Shown here one piece after another: positions 44,984 through 53,784 of a stretch of DNA of 64,000 bases. Origin of the DNA: Candidatus Desulfovibrio trichonymphae (GTDB lineage: Bacteria; Desulfobacterota; Desulfovibrionia; Desulfovibrionales; Desulfovibrionaceae). The position numbers and the translations under genes are program-made. The stretch lies in NCBI RefSeq assembly GCF_002355955.1, contig NZ_AP017368.1, positions 434,001-498,000 on the forward strand, given 5' to 3'. Numbering within the stretch: position 1 is the first letter of the stretch; every line of letters starts with the position of its first letter. The notes below the pieces were generated by a model. It was not told the origin of the DNA. It ran no database searches and saw nothing but the letters and a program-made list of their open reading frames with translations.

Positions 44984-47900
44984 TTATTCCACGCGCGAGC
45001 CGCAATGCGGACAAAAAGCCGCATTGTCCGGGGGAATAGGCTGGCCGCAGGATGGGTGGCTGCATAAACGAGGCACGGGAGCGAGCTCGACGATCAACTC
45101 CCCTTCACATACGGAAATCATCTGCTTGTTTCCTTTGAAATCAGCAGTCTTCAACACGCGTTTCACAATGCCATCCACGGAAGCAAGAACAGCTTTCTCC
45201 TGCTTCATGATGGATACATTAAACACCTCTTCTCCAGCTTTGACGATGTCACCGGGATGGACGTACATGACCCACAAATCACCGTTGCTTGGCGCTGCAA
45301 TATGATAACGGTTTGTTGGGTCGGCCATAGCGACACCTTTGACACGGGGACCTGTCGGCTGGCTGACTTTTACCTCATAACTCATGATTTCAGAATCAAG
45401 CACATAACGACAGACGGACACGCCCATTTCCGACGGTCTTGAAATGCTCAACAGCACAAGATGGTGCGGTTTCCCCTTGGTTTCATTAAAATATAAATCC
45501 TGCCCGATCTTCAAGCCTTCAAACCAGACATGAAGCGGCAGATTATTAGAATCACCATATTGCGCTTTGAATTGAATGGCTTTTAAAGCGTCAGCCGGGT
45601 GATTCAGATAGAGGATAAATTCTTCGGCGTTCGGCTTGCGTTTAAGTATATCAGTACAAGTTTGTTCCTCAAGATCCATATTGATATTCTGAAGTGTTTC
45701 CAGAGGCGACGCTTCGGTACGCTTTGCAACAGCCGTTTTCCATTCTGCGCCGAAGGCGCTTTTATAAACCCAATCTGCGGGGAACCCCAAGGGAAGTTTG
45801 CCGAACTTGCCCAACAGCAGATTACGGAAAGCGTCATTGCAGTCTTGATAGACAATAAGACGCGCCTTGCGCATTTCTGAAGAAAGTTCCGTTTGCGGTG
45901 TACGCGTCGCTTCATTCAGCACTTCAAGAAGATATCTGACCTCTTCTTCACCGCCGCGTTTCCATGCGCCGGTTACTGCTAAAAAGGCCGTGTTCCAAGT
46001 AATCTGTGACCCTGGAGTCACGTCATGATACCTGACAATACGCCGTGTTCCTTCCAAAAATTTGAGCATATAGGGCAGAAGATGGATATACCCCTGCTTC
46101 ATAACCCCTTCCTGTGAAGAAGATGTGGCCCCACCAGGCATGCCGTGCAAGGTAACGTCGTAATCAATGCCCTGGAAATAGGGGGAACAATAGCGATCAT
46201 AATATGGCATAATTTGTTTGCAGACAAAATTCGCGTCTCGTATGGCGTTTTTATTTAAGCGGCATGTCAGGCTAAGTTCGTCTTCCAGATATGCCATGGT
46301 GGACAGCACATCACCCTGCCCATAGGAGCGTACCGCAGCACCCAGCCCAACATCAAGAATATGTGCTCCTGCTTTTGCTGCCGCGCCGCATGCCGGGACA
46401 AAAAGTCCGTCTGTATAGTGACGATGATAGTGGAGCACAAGCTCAGGCCAGCGTTTGCGCAATGCTTCAACAAGCTCTGTCATGAAGCGCGGCGGGCACA
46501 CGCCGCCCATATCCTTGAGGCCGAGAATTATGCTGCGCGACACTGTTTTTGAAGAGACGCCCATAATATCGCTTGTCATGCGTAAAATAGATTCTGTAAC
46601 ATCCAGATAGTGAGACACATCAAAACCTTTCGCCCATGACATGGAAAGCGCCGGCTGAAAAATCACATCCTTGCGGGACAAGACGACTTCAGCAATAGGA
46701 CGCATATTTTCTATGTGATTGAGAAAATCAAAACAACGAACCACCTGGTAACAATCGCAAATCATTTCACCAGTTTTGTGCATCAGGTTGCGTGGCTGTG
46801 GCGTGTAGCCAAGGACATTGGTGGATCGCACGAGCAATTGTTTGAAAGTTTTCGGGGCAAAATTGTTCCATTCGTTTGCTTCGCTGAACGGATAAGTCAT
46901 ATTGGCCAACATCGACACATGAAAATGTGCGCCGCCGCCATTTTCAATGGAAAAATAGCCGACGTTGTCAAGATAGGGTCCCAGCAATTTGTCTTCAGCC
47001 AGACGAAAACGATTGCCTGAATTTGACTGTGTAAAATCACGCGGAGTCGTATCAGAAAAATGTATCCATCCTGAATCACGAATAAAATCCAGTGTAGCCA
47101 AACGATCACCCTGTGGATATGGTGACGGCTTGCTCTGGACGGACGAACTAATGGGCGGTAGAACAGGTTCAAACGGACCAAGGGCAGGTGTTGTTGCGGA
47201 ACGATATGCGCCCAACTGTAGATAGGGATTATAGCCTTTCGCCGAAATCTCTGCCACCAGTCTTGCCAGACGTTCGCCTTCCGGGGCAAGATCGGTATAC
47301 AACATGAGTTCAGGATGATTGGCTATAAAATATGTATTAATGTCTCCCTTGCGAAAGAAAGGATTTTTAAGTACCTGACGGAAAAAAGGAATTGTTGTTT
47401 TAATTCCGCCGATTATGTATTCGCTGAGTGCGCGATCCATAATGCCCAGCGTTTTTTCCCAGTCATGCGCATAGGTAATCAGCAGAGCGCCTGCAGAATC
47501 ATAATTGGCAGGGAATTCATAGCCGGCGCTGATATTGGAGTCCAGCCGCACACCAAGGCCACCGGGAGAAACGTAACGCGTGATCAGTCCCGAGTTTGGC
47601 TCAAAATTATTTTGTGGATTTTCACAATTGATACGAACCTGCATGGAACAATATGAAGCACGTAGACTTTCTTCCCGATAGCGCAGTTCAGCGCCGAACG
47701 CCACGGCAATCTGTTCCTCTACGAGATCAATGCCATAGCGGCATTCGGTTATTCCATGCTCTACCTGAAGCCGCGTGTTGACTTCAATCAGATAAGGCGA
47801 ACCGTCAGGGGTAATCAGAAACTCAACCGTGGCCAAAGAATAATACCCTACAGCACGTATGAGCCGGCGGGCATAATCTTTAAGACGTTCCCGCAGATCC

Positions 47901-48685
47901 CGCGTCATGCCGAGCCAAGGAGAAGGCGTAATTTCAATAAGTTTTTGATGGTTACGTTGTACTGTGCAATCGCGTTCGTCAAAAGCGAAGACATTGCCGT
48001 ACATGTCGGCGATGATCTGGATTTCAATGTGACGCACATTATCCAGAAATTTTTCAAGAAAAAGATGCGGATTGCCGAAAGAGGCTTGAGCCATCATAGA
48101 AGCTTTGAAGAAAGCGTCCTCAAGCTCTGCCTGATTGTAGATAGTAAAAATGCCCCTGCCGCCGCCGCCGCCCTCGGCTTTCAGCATGATCGGCAGACCG
48201 ATTTCATCTATAAGTTGACGGGTGTCCGCAATATCCACAGCGCCGTCTGACCCTGGAACGACAGGAATTCTGAGTCTGCGTGCCACTTCACGCGCCTGAA
48301 CTTTGTTGCCGAGAAGATTCATGGCTTCGGCAGTGGCGCCGATAAAGGTAATGCCTGCCTCTTTGCAACGTTGAGGGAAGCGTGTGTCTTCAGAGGCAAA
48401 CCCCCAGCCTGGATGTATCCCTACCACTCCACGCTGTCTGGCTTTGGTGATGATTTTGTCGATATCCAGATAGGAGCGCGGTTCGGGGCCAAGCAACAAC
48501 AATTCCTGCGCAGTGGATGCCGCAGGCGCGGTTTTGTCAACGTCTGCGGCGGTCATGGCCGCAACAGCGTCAAAACCCTCCCGTATGGAACGGCAGATAC
48601 GCCGTGCCGGTATCCCGCGGTTCGCCACCAGAATTACTTTACCCTGTAAAAAATTTTGAACCTCGGCGAATGTCTTGTTGCCCAT
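44984..48685 (-). CDS. pyc: Pyruvate carboxylase with C-terminal zinc-ribbon tail
   Basis: Biotin-dependent conversion of pyruvate to oxaloacetate. The 1233 residues contain biotin carboxylase (GWGFASED, KAEGGGGGRGIF, DCTVQRNHQKLIEITPSP, EVNTRLQVEHGITE), then a carboxyltransferase barrel with FSDTTPRDFTQSNSGNR, GLKDMGGVCPP (metal-site Lys) and HYHRHYTDG. A biotinyl domain follows, whose acceptor lysine is in VSIMKQEKAVLA, not the common AMKME. After it the protein ends with CSHPSCGQPIPPDNAAFCPH and a final CG pair, a four-cysteine zinc ribbon not seen in most pyruvate carboxylases. It is followed by PEP synthase and preceded by birA, the ligase that biotinylates it. Confidence 0.94.
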   Translation of the reverse strand: MGNKTFAEVQNFLQGKVILVANRGIPARRICRSIREGFDAVAAMTAADVDKTAPAASTAQELLLLGPEPRSYLDIDKIITKARQRGVVGIHPGWGFASEDTRFPQRCKEAGITFIGATAEAMNLLGNKVQAREVARRLRIPVVPGSDGAVDIADTRQLIDEIGLPIMLKAEGGGGGRGIFTIYNQAELEDAFFKASMMAQASFGNPHLFLEKFLDNVRHIEIQIIADMYGNVFAFDERDCTVQRNHQKLIEITPSPWLGMTRDLRERLKDYARRLIRAVGYYSLATVEFLITPDGSPYLIEVNTRLQVEHGITECRYGIDLVEEQIAVAFGAELRYREESLRASYCSMQVRINCENPQNNFEPNSGLITRYVSPGGLGVRLDSNISAGYEFPANYDSAGALLITYAHDWEKTLGIMDRALSEYIIGGIKTTIPFFRQVLKNPFFRKGDINTYFIANHPELMLYTDLAPEGERLARLVAEISAKGYNPYLQLGAYRSATTPALGPFEPVLPPISSSVQSKPSPYPQGDRLATLDFIRDSGWIHFSDTTPRDFTQSNSGNRFRLAEDKLLGPYLDNVGYFSIENGGGAHFHVSMLANMTYPFSEANEWNNFAPKTFKQLLVRSTNVLGYTPQPRNLMHKTGEMICDCYQVVRCFDFLNHIENMRPIAEVVLSRKDVIFQPALSMSWAKGFDVSHYLDVTESILRMTSDIMGVSSKTVSRSIILGLKDMGGVCPPRFMTELVEALRKRWPELVLHYHRHYTDGLFVPACGAAAKAGAHILDVGLGAAVRSYGQGDVLSTMAYLEDELSLTCRLNKNAIRDANFVCKQIMPYYDRYCSPYFQGIDYDVTLHGMPGGATSSSQEGVMKQGYIHLLPYMLKFLEGTRRIVRYHDVTPGSQITWNTAFLAVTGAWKRGGEEEVRYLLEVLNEATRTPQTELSSEMRKARLIVYQDCNDAFRNLLLGKFGKLPLGFPADWVYKSAFGAEWKTAVAKRTEASPLETLQNINMDLEEQTCTDILKRKPNAEEFILYLNHPADALKAIQFKAQYGDSNNLPLHVWFEGLKIGQDLYFNETKGKPHHLVLLSISRPSEMGVSVCRYVLDSEIMSYEVKVSQPTGPRVKGVAMADPTNRYHIAAPSNGDLWVMYVHPGDIVKAGEEVFNVSIMKQEKAVLASVDGIVKRVLKTADFKGNKQMISVCEGELIVELAPVPRLCSHPSCGQPIPPDNAAFCPHCGSRVE

Positions 48686-48713
48686 GCCCTGTCAGCCTTT
48701 GGAGTAAACTTGA

Positions 48714-49517
48714 TTAAGCACGACGAAGAGTTCCGCTTAAAAATTTTGTCATTTTACCATCAGTAAACAAGCAAATACCACCTGTCGGCGATAACCCAGC
48801 TAATTTGCCGCGCGTTGTATGTCGATCTTCATATAGTTCCACGTTGCTGCCCCTCCAGAGCAACAGCTGTTCAGCTCTGGATTGCCAGCGGCATATGAAC
48901 GCACTGTCTTGAGCGTATGTCAAATAGAGATGCTTTACAAGCTGTTGCCAGAGCTTTGCAGCCGGTAGAGGCTGTTTGACGGAGTCTGCCAAACTCATTG
49001 CAGCCATGGCGGCGTTTTTGCGCAATACGCATATGGACGGTGCGCTGGCGACATTGATGCCAATACCTGCGAGCAGGACGCCGCCACGTTCTTCAAGCAG
49101 AATACCGCCAAGCTTATGCGGGACGCCCTTCAGCGACAATAAAACAAGATCATTGGGCCACTTGAGCAACACAGGCCAGCCCAGTTCGCGTAATGCTGAA
49201 GCCAGAAGCAAGCCTGTTGCCACTGATGCGGCAGAACCATCAAAAGGAGGCAGCAGCGGAAGGCGCAGTGCGGCATAAATATTGCCCGGAGGGGAAATCC
49301 ATGTTCGCCGCAACTGCCCTCGTCCGGCGGTCTGCGCGGCAGCGATGACGCTGCCCCAAACAGCGAGCCTGTTACGTTTCTGCAGCCAAAATCCAGCGTC
49401 GAGAGTTGAGGTCGCTTGCCCTGTGAACCAGATGACGGGCAGCGAATTGTTATTCACGCCAGGCGAATCAACCCAGGGGATAATGCGGCATTCATCAAAG
49501 CACCGGCATGAACTCAT
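48714..49517 (-). CDS. birA: Biotin-[acetyl-CoA-carboxylase] ligase BirA (no DNA-binding domain)
   Basis: BirA attaches biotin to the acceptor lysine of carboxylases via biotinyl-AMP. The 267-residue protein has the catalytic motif AAAQTAGRGQLRRTWISPPGN, then LLKWPNDLVLLSLKGVPHKL and GILLEERGGVLLAGIGINV, and a small C-terminal SH3-like domain. There is no N-terminal helix-turn-helix, so it is a class I ligase without repressor role. It ends 28 bases before pyc, its obvious substrate. Confidence 0.93.
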   Translation of the reverse strand: MSSCRCFDECRIIPWVDSPGVNNNSLPVIWFTGQATSTLDAGFWLQKRNRLAVWGSVIAAAQTAGRGQLRRTWISPPGNIYAALRLPLLPPFDGSAASVATGLLLASALRELGWPVLLKWPNDLVLLSLKGVPHKLGGILLEERGGVLLAGIGINVASAPSICVLRKNAAMAAMSLADSVKQPLPAAKLWQQLVKHLYLTYAQDSAFICRWQSRAEQLLLWRGSNVELYEDRHTTRGKLAGLSPTGGICLFTDGKMTKFLSGTLRRA

Positions 49518-49530
49518 GCGTCAGCGCCAC

Positions 49531-49974
49531 CTACGACGATATGCAGTTTTTTTGCGCAACCGCACGACAGGCCTTGCATATCCTGTCCATATCCGACCCA
49601 TGTTCAAAACCCGTCAGATGGGCAAGGCCATGCGACAGGAGCATCAAAGCGTATTCTGCCGCTTTCTGACCATAAAGCAGGCATTCGCGCGCAAAAGTGT
49701 CCAGCGACAGCAGGATAACCCCATGCATCATATCATCGCTGCCTGGGAAGGAAAGTAGGTTCGTAGGGCCGACACAGGCCATAAAACGTTGATTGGCCGT
49801 TTTTATGAAACTGTCATCCACAAGGCGCAAATTCACATCCGCTGGAATGGATATCCCCGCATCCCGCATCACTTGCAGCATGGTTCGCAGGGCCAAAGCA
49901 AGACACCGCACGTCAAAAGGCAACAGCCAGATGTCGGCTCTGCAATCTGCTGTAACGTGCACATTGCACTCCAT
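49531..49974 (-). CDS. ybeY: Endoribonuclease YbeY (rRNA maturation)
   Basis: YbeY is a zinc-dependent RNase involved in 16S rRNA 3' processing and ribosome quality control. The zinc motif is MLLSHGLAHLTGFEHGSDM, retaining the three histidines of the HGxxHLxGYDH pattern with Phe-Glu for Tyr-Asp. NLRLVDDSFIKTANQRFM and GPTNLLSFPG are also typical. The start is uncertain: ATG 49974 gives 147 residues and avoids overlap. An upstream start at 50079 would overlap the pgpH end by about 50 bases. pgpH-ybeY adjacency is common in bacteria. Confidence 0.88.
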   Translation of the reverse strand: MECNVHVTADCRADIWLLPFDVRCLALALRTMLQVMRDAGISIPADVNLRLVDDSFIKTANQRFMACVGPTNLLSFPGSDDMMHGVILLSLDTFARECLLYGQKAAEYALMLLSHGLAHLTGFEHGSDMDRICKACRAVAQKNCISS

Positions 49975-50026
49975 ACTGCCAGACAAAGCTGCGCGGCATG
50001 CTTCTCCATCAGCCGAATTCACTGAC

Positions 50027-52330
50027 TCACATTCCCGGATACATCTGAGGCGCAGATCTTTCAGCCTTGTCGGCCGCAACAGGGAGGCTGTTGTCCGTCA
50101 GATTGGATGCCGCCGGTAACGGTTGTATCTTACTCTGTTCAGGATAAACAATGCGCTGGTGGAAAATTCCTGTTAGTATGCGTTGAAAATTTTTACTTAA
50201 GTAATGTAAATCTTTGAATGTTAATTCAGATTCATCCAGTTGCCCCTCAGAAAAAATGCCTTTTACAGTTGCGTCAATATGACTTTTGAGACGTGAAGGC
50301 GTAGGATCAGTTAATGTCCGGCTTGAGGCCTCAACGGAATCGGCCAGCATCAGGATAGCCGCTTCTCTTGTCTGCGGACGCGGGCCGGGATAACTGTAAT
50401 CCGAATCACGTGGTTTTTCACCTAGATTGAGAGCCTTCTGATAAAAATAACGTATCAGCCGTGTGCCATGGTGCTGGCGAATGATGTCGGCAATTTCCTG
50501 ACCGAGCTTGTAACGCTCGGCCAATTCAGTGCCTTTCTTGACATGAGACAGCAAAACAAGAGCACTCATGGACGGCGACAACTTGTCATGTTTGTTATAG
50601 CTCCCATAGAGATTTTCTATAAAATATTCAGGATAAGACAGTTTGCCGACGTCATGGTATAACGCGGCGACTTTGCAAAGCAGACTGTTGGCACCAATGG
50701 CTTTGGCTCCAGCCTCCACCATATTGGCTACCACAAGAGAGTGATGATAAGTACCGGGGATGGTCACCATCAATTCCTGCATCAAAGGCTGCTCCAGATT
50801 CATCAGTTCCATCAGGCGAAAACGCGTGCTGTAGTCAAAAACCATTTCCAGGACAGGACTCACGGCAAAAAGCAGAATCAGTGAGAACAGACTGTTCACC
50901 GCAACGGCAATAAGCTGCGCCGGCGCTTCATATACAGGAGTTTGCGCTAAGAGCGCTGTGCCTAACCAGATAACGCTCTGGCCGATTGTCAAGGGGATGA
51001 TGCTCCAGACTACATCTTGCCGGCTTTGTGCCCTGATGACCAGCCATGTAGCCAACATCCCCCCAAGAAAATGGTAGATAAAAAAAACATAGTCGGCCTG
51101 AAACATCAGCATGCAAAAAAAGGCAAGCAGGAGGCCCATGACACAATAACATCTGGCCGCGAATACCATTGCCACCAAGCCCACAGCGCCCGCAACGGGA
51201 AAAGCCGCTGAAAAGGCATGCAGCAGACTTGTGTCATTATTCATACTGAGATACAGCTGATATACTGCCTTTGCCCCGGTGCCGAACAGCAGGAGCATCA
51301 GGGAGATCATCAGTATATCTTTGCAGAGTAACGACGTGCCTGGCCTGCCGCTGGGCGCGACAAAAAAGCCGATGGAAAATAAAAGCGCACAGAGCAGTGC
51401 GCCCACGGCTGTCACCCAACGCATCGGGCTCGCAGCTGTTTGATATAGTGTCTGTAATTTAATTTGCTGTTCCCGACTCACGCGTTCGCCCTTGTGTGCG
51501 ATTATTTCCCCCTTCTGAATCTGGTAATAGATTGGCTTCACACTTTCTATCACTGCCTCCGCGCGTTTTTGTGTTGCTTCACGATTCAGTGTTAACGACG
51601 CGGGCATTGTGGCTGAAAGTAAAATATTCACGGCCCGACGGGACTGTGGCGTCAGTGATAGCTCCTGTCGCGCCTTGGAAGAAATTTCTGCCAGAAATGA
51701 TTGCACATCATGCAGCGTGCCGACATCCGGACGCAACACTTCCACCTTGGTGTCCAGATTGTGTATTACGGCGCCGGCTCTGCCGACACGGGCAGAGCGG
51801 ATATCCCCAACAAGTCCCTCGGCGAGATTTGTATGGATCAACGGCATCAATTCTTTAAGAATGTATGTCTGTACATCGGGAAGAGCCAATTCAGGCAGAA
51901 TTTCATCCACCACTGCAGGCGTCAGATCGTCAATCAGATGTGCGAGCGCTCCCCCGTCGGCGTCGGCGTGTTTGTTATTTTCATTAACACTCTGAAAGAG
52001 TTCAAGGATTCTATTCTGAAACAGGATGGATGATTCAAGACTCAGGTCATAGACCGGCGGCTGCAGCAAAAGCAACTGCTTGCGACGTGCCTCAGTGGCC
52101 TGCGTGTCTTCTACCATAATATCGCGATCTGCGATAACATCGCTTTCTGCAACTTGACCTGCCGTATAAATTTTTTGGACAACATGAAAATTGGCGCCGG
52201 ACAGAAGAGCAAGGAAAACCAGCGTGCCGACAAACGCCCAAAATCCCCATCCGCAATGGTGATAGGATACCAGGTTCTGGACAAGCAAAAGAAAGCTAGT
52301 AGGATATTTCGTTTTTTTCTGCATAATCAT
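50027..52330 (-). CDS. pgpH: Membrane HD-domain phosphohydrolase, PgpH/YqfF (7TMR-HD) family
   Basis: Members of this family hydrolyse cyclic di-AMP in other bacteria. From ATG 52330 (MIMQKKTKYPTSFLL) the protein has about 767 residues. It has one N-terminal membrane helix, a large extracytoplasmic 7TMR-HDED domain (about 50-280), seven membrane helices (about 295-480, with LICKDILMISLMLLLF-like segments), and a C-terminal HD domain. The HD metal ligands are visible: GTYHHSLVVANMVEAG, AALYHDVGKLSYPEYF, ALVLLSHVKKG and IIRQHHGTRLI. No ribosome site is seen; two copies of a 22-bp repeat lie just upstream. Whether this organism uses cyclic di-AMP is unknown. Confidence 0.9.
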   Translation of the reverse strand: MIMQKKTKYPTSFLLLVQNLVSYHHCGWGFWAFVGTLVFLALLSGANFHVVQKIYTAGQVAESDVIADRDIMVEDTQATEARRKQLLLLQPPVYDLSLESSILFQNRILELFQSVNENNKHADADGGALAHLIDDLTPAVVDEILPELALPDVQTYILKELMPLIHTNLAEGLVGDIRSARVGRAGAVIHNLDTKVEVLRPDVGTLHDVQSFLAEISSKARQELSLTPQSRRAVNILLSATMPASLTLNREATQKRAEAVIESVKPIYYQIQKGEIIAHKGERVSREQQIKLQTLYQTAASPMRWVTAVGALLCALLFSIGFFVAPSGRPGTSLLCKDILMISLMLLLFGTGAKAVYQLYLSMNNDTSLLHAFSAAFPVAGAVGLVAMVFAARCYCVMGLLLAFFCMLMFQADYVFFIYHFLGGMLATWLVIRAQSRQDVVWSIIPLTIGQSVIWLGTALLAQTPVYEAPAQLIAVAVNSLFSLILLFAVSPVLEMVFDYSTRFRLMELMNLEQPLMQELMVTIPGTYHHSLVVANMVEAGAKAIGANSLLCKVAALYHDVGKLSYPEYFIENLYGSYNKHDKLSPSMSALVLLSHVKKGTELAERYKLGQEIADIIRQHHGTRLIRYFYQKALNLGEKPRDSDYSYPGPRPQTREAAILMLADSVEASSRTLTDPTPSRLKSHIDATVKGIFSEGQLDESELTFKDLHYLSKNFQRILTGIFHQRIVYPEQSKIQPLPAASNLTDNSLPVAADKAERSAPQMYPGM

Positions 52331-52340
52331 AAGCGGTTGC

Positions 52341-52384
52341 AATGGCGCCTACAAAAAGTTAAAATGGCGCCTACAAAAAGTTAA
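52341..52384. repeat. 22-bp perfect tandem repeat, two copies
   Basis: A 22-base unit containing GGCGCC and TACAAAAAGTT occurs twice head to tail (52341-52362 and 52363-52384), with four bases of a third copy. It lies directly upstream of the pgpH start, in its promoter or leader region. It may be a duplicated operator, a slippage product, or a footprint of a lost element. Confidence 0.85.
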
Positions 52385-52806
52385 AATGCCCTAAATTTCC
52401 TAAAACCGCAACAGGGTATGCTTTTGAACCGTTCGTTTTATAGCTGTCTGAAATTGAGCCTGATGGGAAAAGCCCTTGCGTAGAGCCAAAATTTAGATGC
52501 GTTTGCCCTGTTGTTGGTGCTGGCTTTGCTTGCCTTTTGTCCGAGAATGGGATAATGTGTTATAAAAAATTCGTTCTCCGCAGTGAAGGCTTGCAAGCAC
52601 ATGGTATACCCGCCTCGCCATCTCCTCGTTGATCACTGTAAGGAATATTATGATATACTGATAATCTATTTGCCATAGTTCAAAAAAATTATTGTTGCTC
52701 ACCGTATCTAAAATACACATGTATGAAACTTGCATTCCACATTTCCCTAGGTAAATCTTTCAGGTTGTACCTTGATCCGGCTTGAGCATATATAGAGTAG
52801 GAAACC
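52385..52806. other. Intergenic region before cas1, no gene or CRISPR array seen
   Basis: The 420 bases between the tandem repeat and the cas1 start are A/T rich. They hold no spaced direct repeats of the kind a type I-F array would show, and no recognisable protein. A weak 80-codon minus-strand frame (52493-52735) resembles nothing I know. TAGGAAACC before 52807 is the cas1 ribosome site. Confidence 0.6.
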
Positions 52807-53782
52807 ATGCATGGGCGCACCTTTACCCCTTCTGATCTAAAGACAATCCTGCATTCCAAACGAGCTAATATTTATTTTCTTGAACATTGTCGAATACTTG
52901 TAAACGGTGGCCGAGTTGAGTATGTTACCGATGAAGGCAAGCGTTCATTGTATTGGAATATTCCCATTGCCAACACCATCTCTTTATTGCTTGGAGCCGG
53001 AACTTCTATTACGCAGGCTGCCATGCGAGAACTTGCCAAGGTTGGTGTGTTAGTTGGCTTTTGCGGAGGAGGCGGCACACCGCTGTATAGTGCTACAGAT
53101 GTTGAAATAGTATGGTTTTATCCTCAAAGTGAGTATCGTCCCCAGAGTACCTACAAGCCTGGATACGTTTCTGGCCTGATGATGCGGCGCGCCTGTCAGC
53201 CGCTAAGACATTCCAGACGCAGCGGCTGCATTATATCGACAGACAGTGGCATAGCCCCGTCAGCTGCTGCGAGATGCGGGTTTTATCGTAGATACCGGCC
53301 AATTGGGACGCCTGCTTATAATATCGCTTGAGACTATAGCCGCAGCTCCTGATACTGTTACCCTGCTCACGCAAGAAGCTCGTTTGTCAAAAGAACTCTA
53401 TAAGCTGGTTGCCCGTGGTACTAATTATGGTGACTTCACTCGAGCCAAACGTGGTAGTGGCTTAGATCCGGCCAATCGATTCCTTGATCATGGTAGCTAT
53501 CTGGCATATGGCTTGGCGGCTACAGCTGTCTGGGTGTTGGGAATTCCTCCTGCTGGTCTTGCCGTATTGCACGGCAAGACTCGGCGTGGCGGTTTGGTCT
53601 TTGATGTGGCCGATTTGGTAAAAGACGCGATAATTTTGCCGCAAGCATTTATTTCAGCCATGCGTGGAGATCAGGAGCAGGAATTTCGACAAGCGTGCGT
53701 GATCAGCCTGACCCGCATTGAAGCACTGGATTTTATGGTCGATACGCTGAAAACAGTAGCTCTTGAAACAGCTCGAGGATAA
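52807..53782 (+). pseudogene. cas1: cas1, type I-F CRISPR integrase, two frameshifts
   Basis: Cas1 inserts new spacers into CRISPR arrays. The first 110 codons match type I-F Cas1 closely (SDLKTILHSKRANIYFLEHC, GGRVEYVTDEGKR, LLGAGTSITQAAMRELAKVG, FCGGGGTPLYSA). Near 53138 the frame shifts: the expected YLQAWIRFWPDDAARLSAAK and QRLHYIDRQWH read in the second frame. Near 53265 it shifts again to RDAGFIVDTGQLGR, and continues through TQEARLSKELYKL, RAKRGSGLDPANRFLDHG and the catalytic HGKTRRGGLVFDVADLVKD to the stop. All parts are present, so damage is recent, but no intact protein can be made. Confidence 0.9.
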
Positions 53783-53784
53783 TT

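Noticed and set aside
52385-52806. Possible CRISPR array next to cas1
   Set aside because: No regularly spaced repeats are present; the 22-bp tandem copies have no spacers between them.
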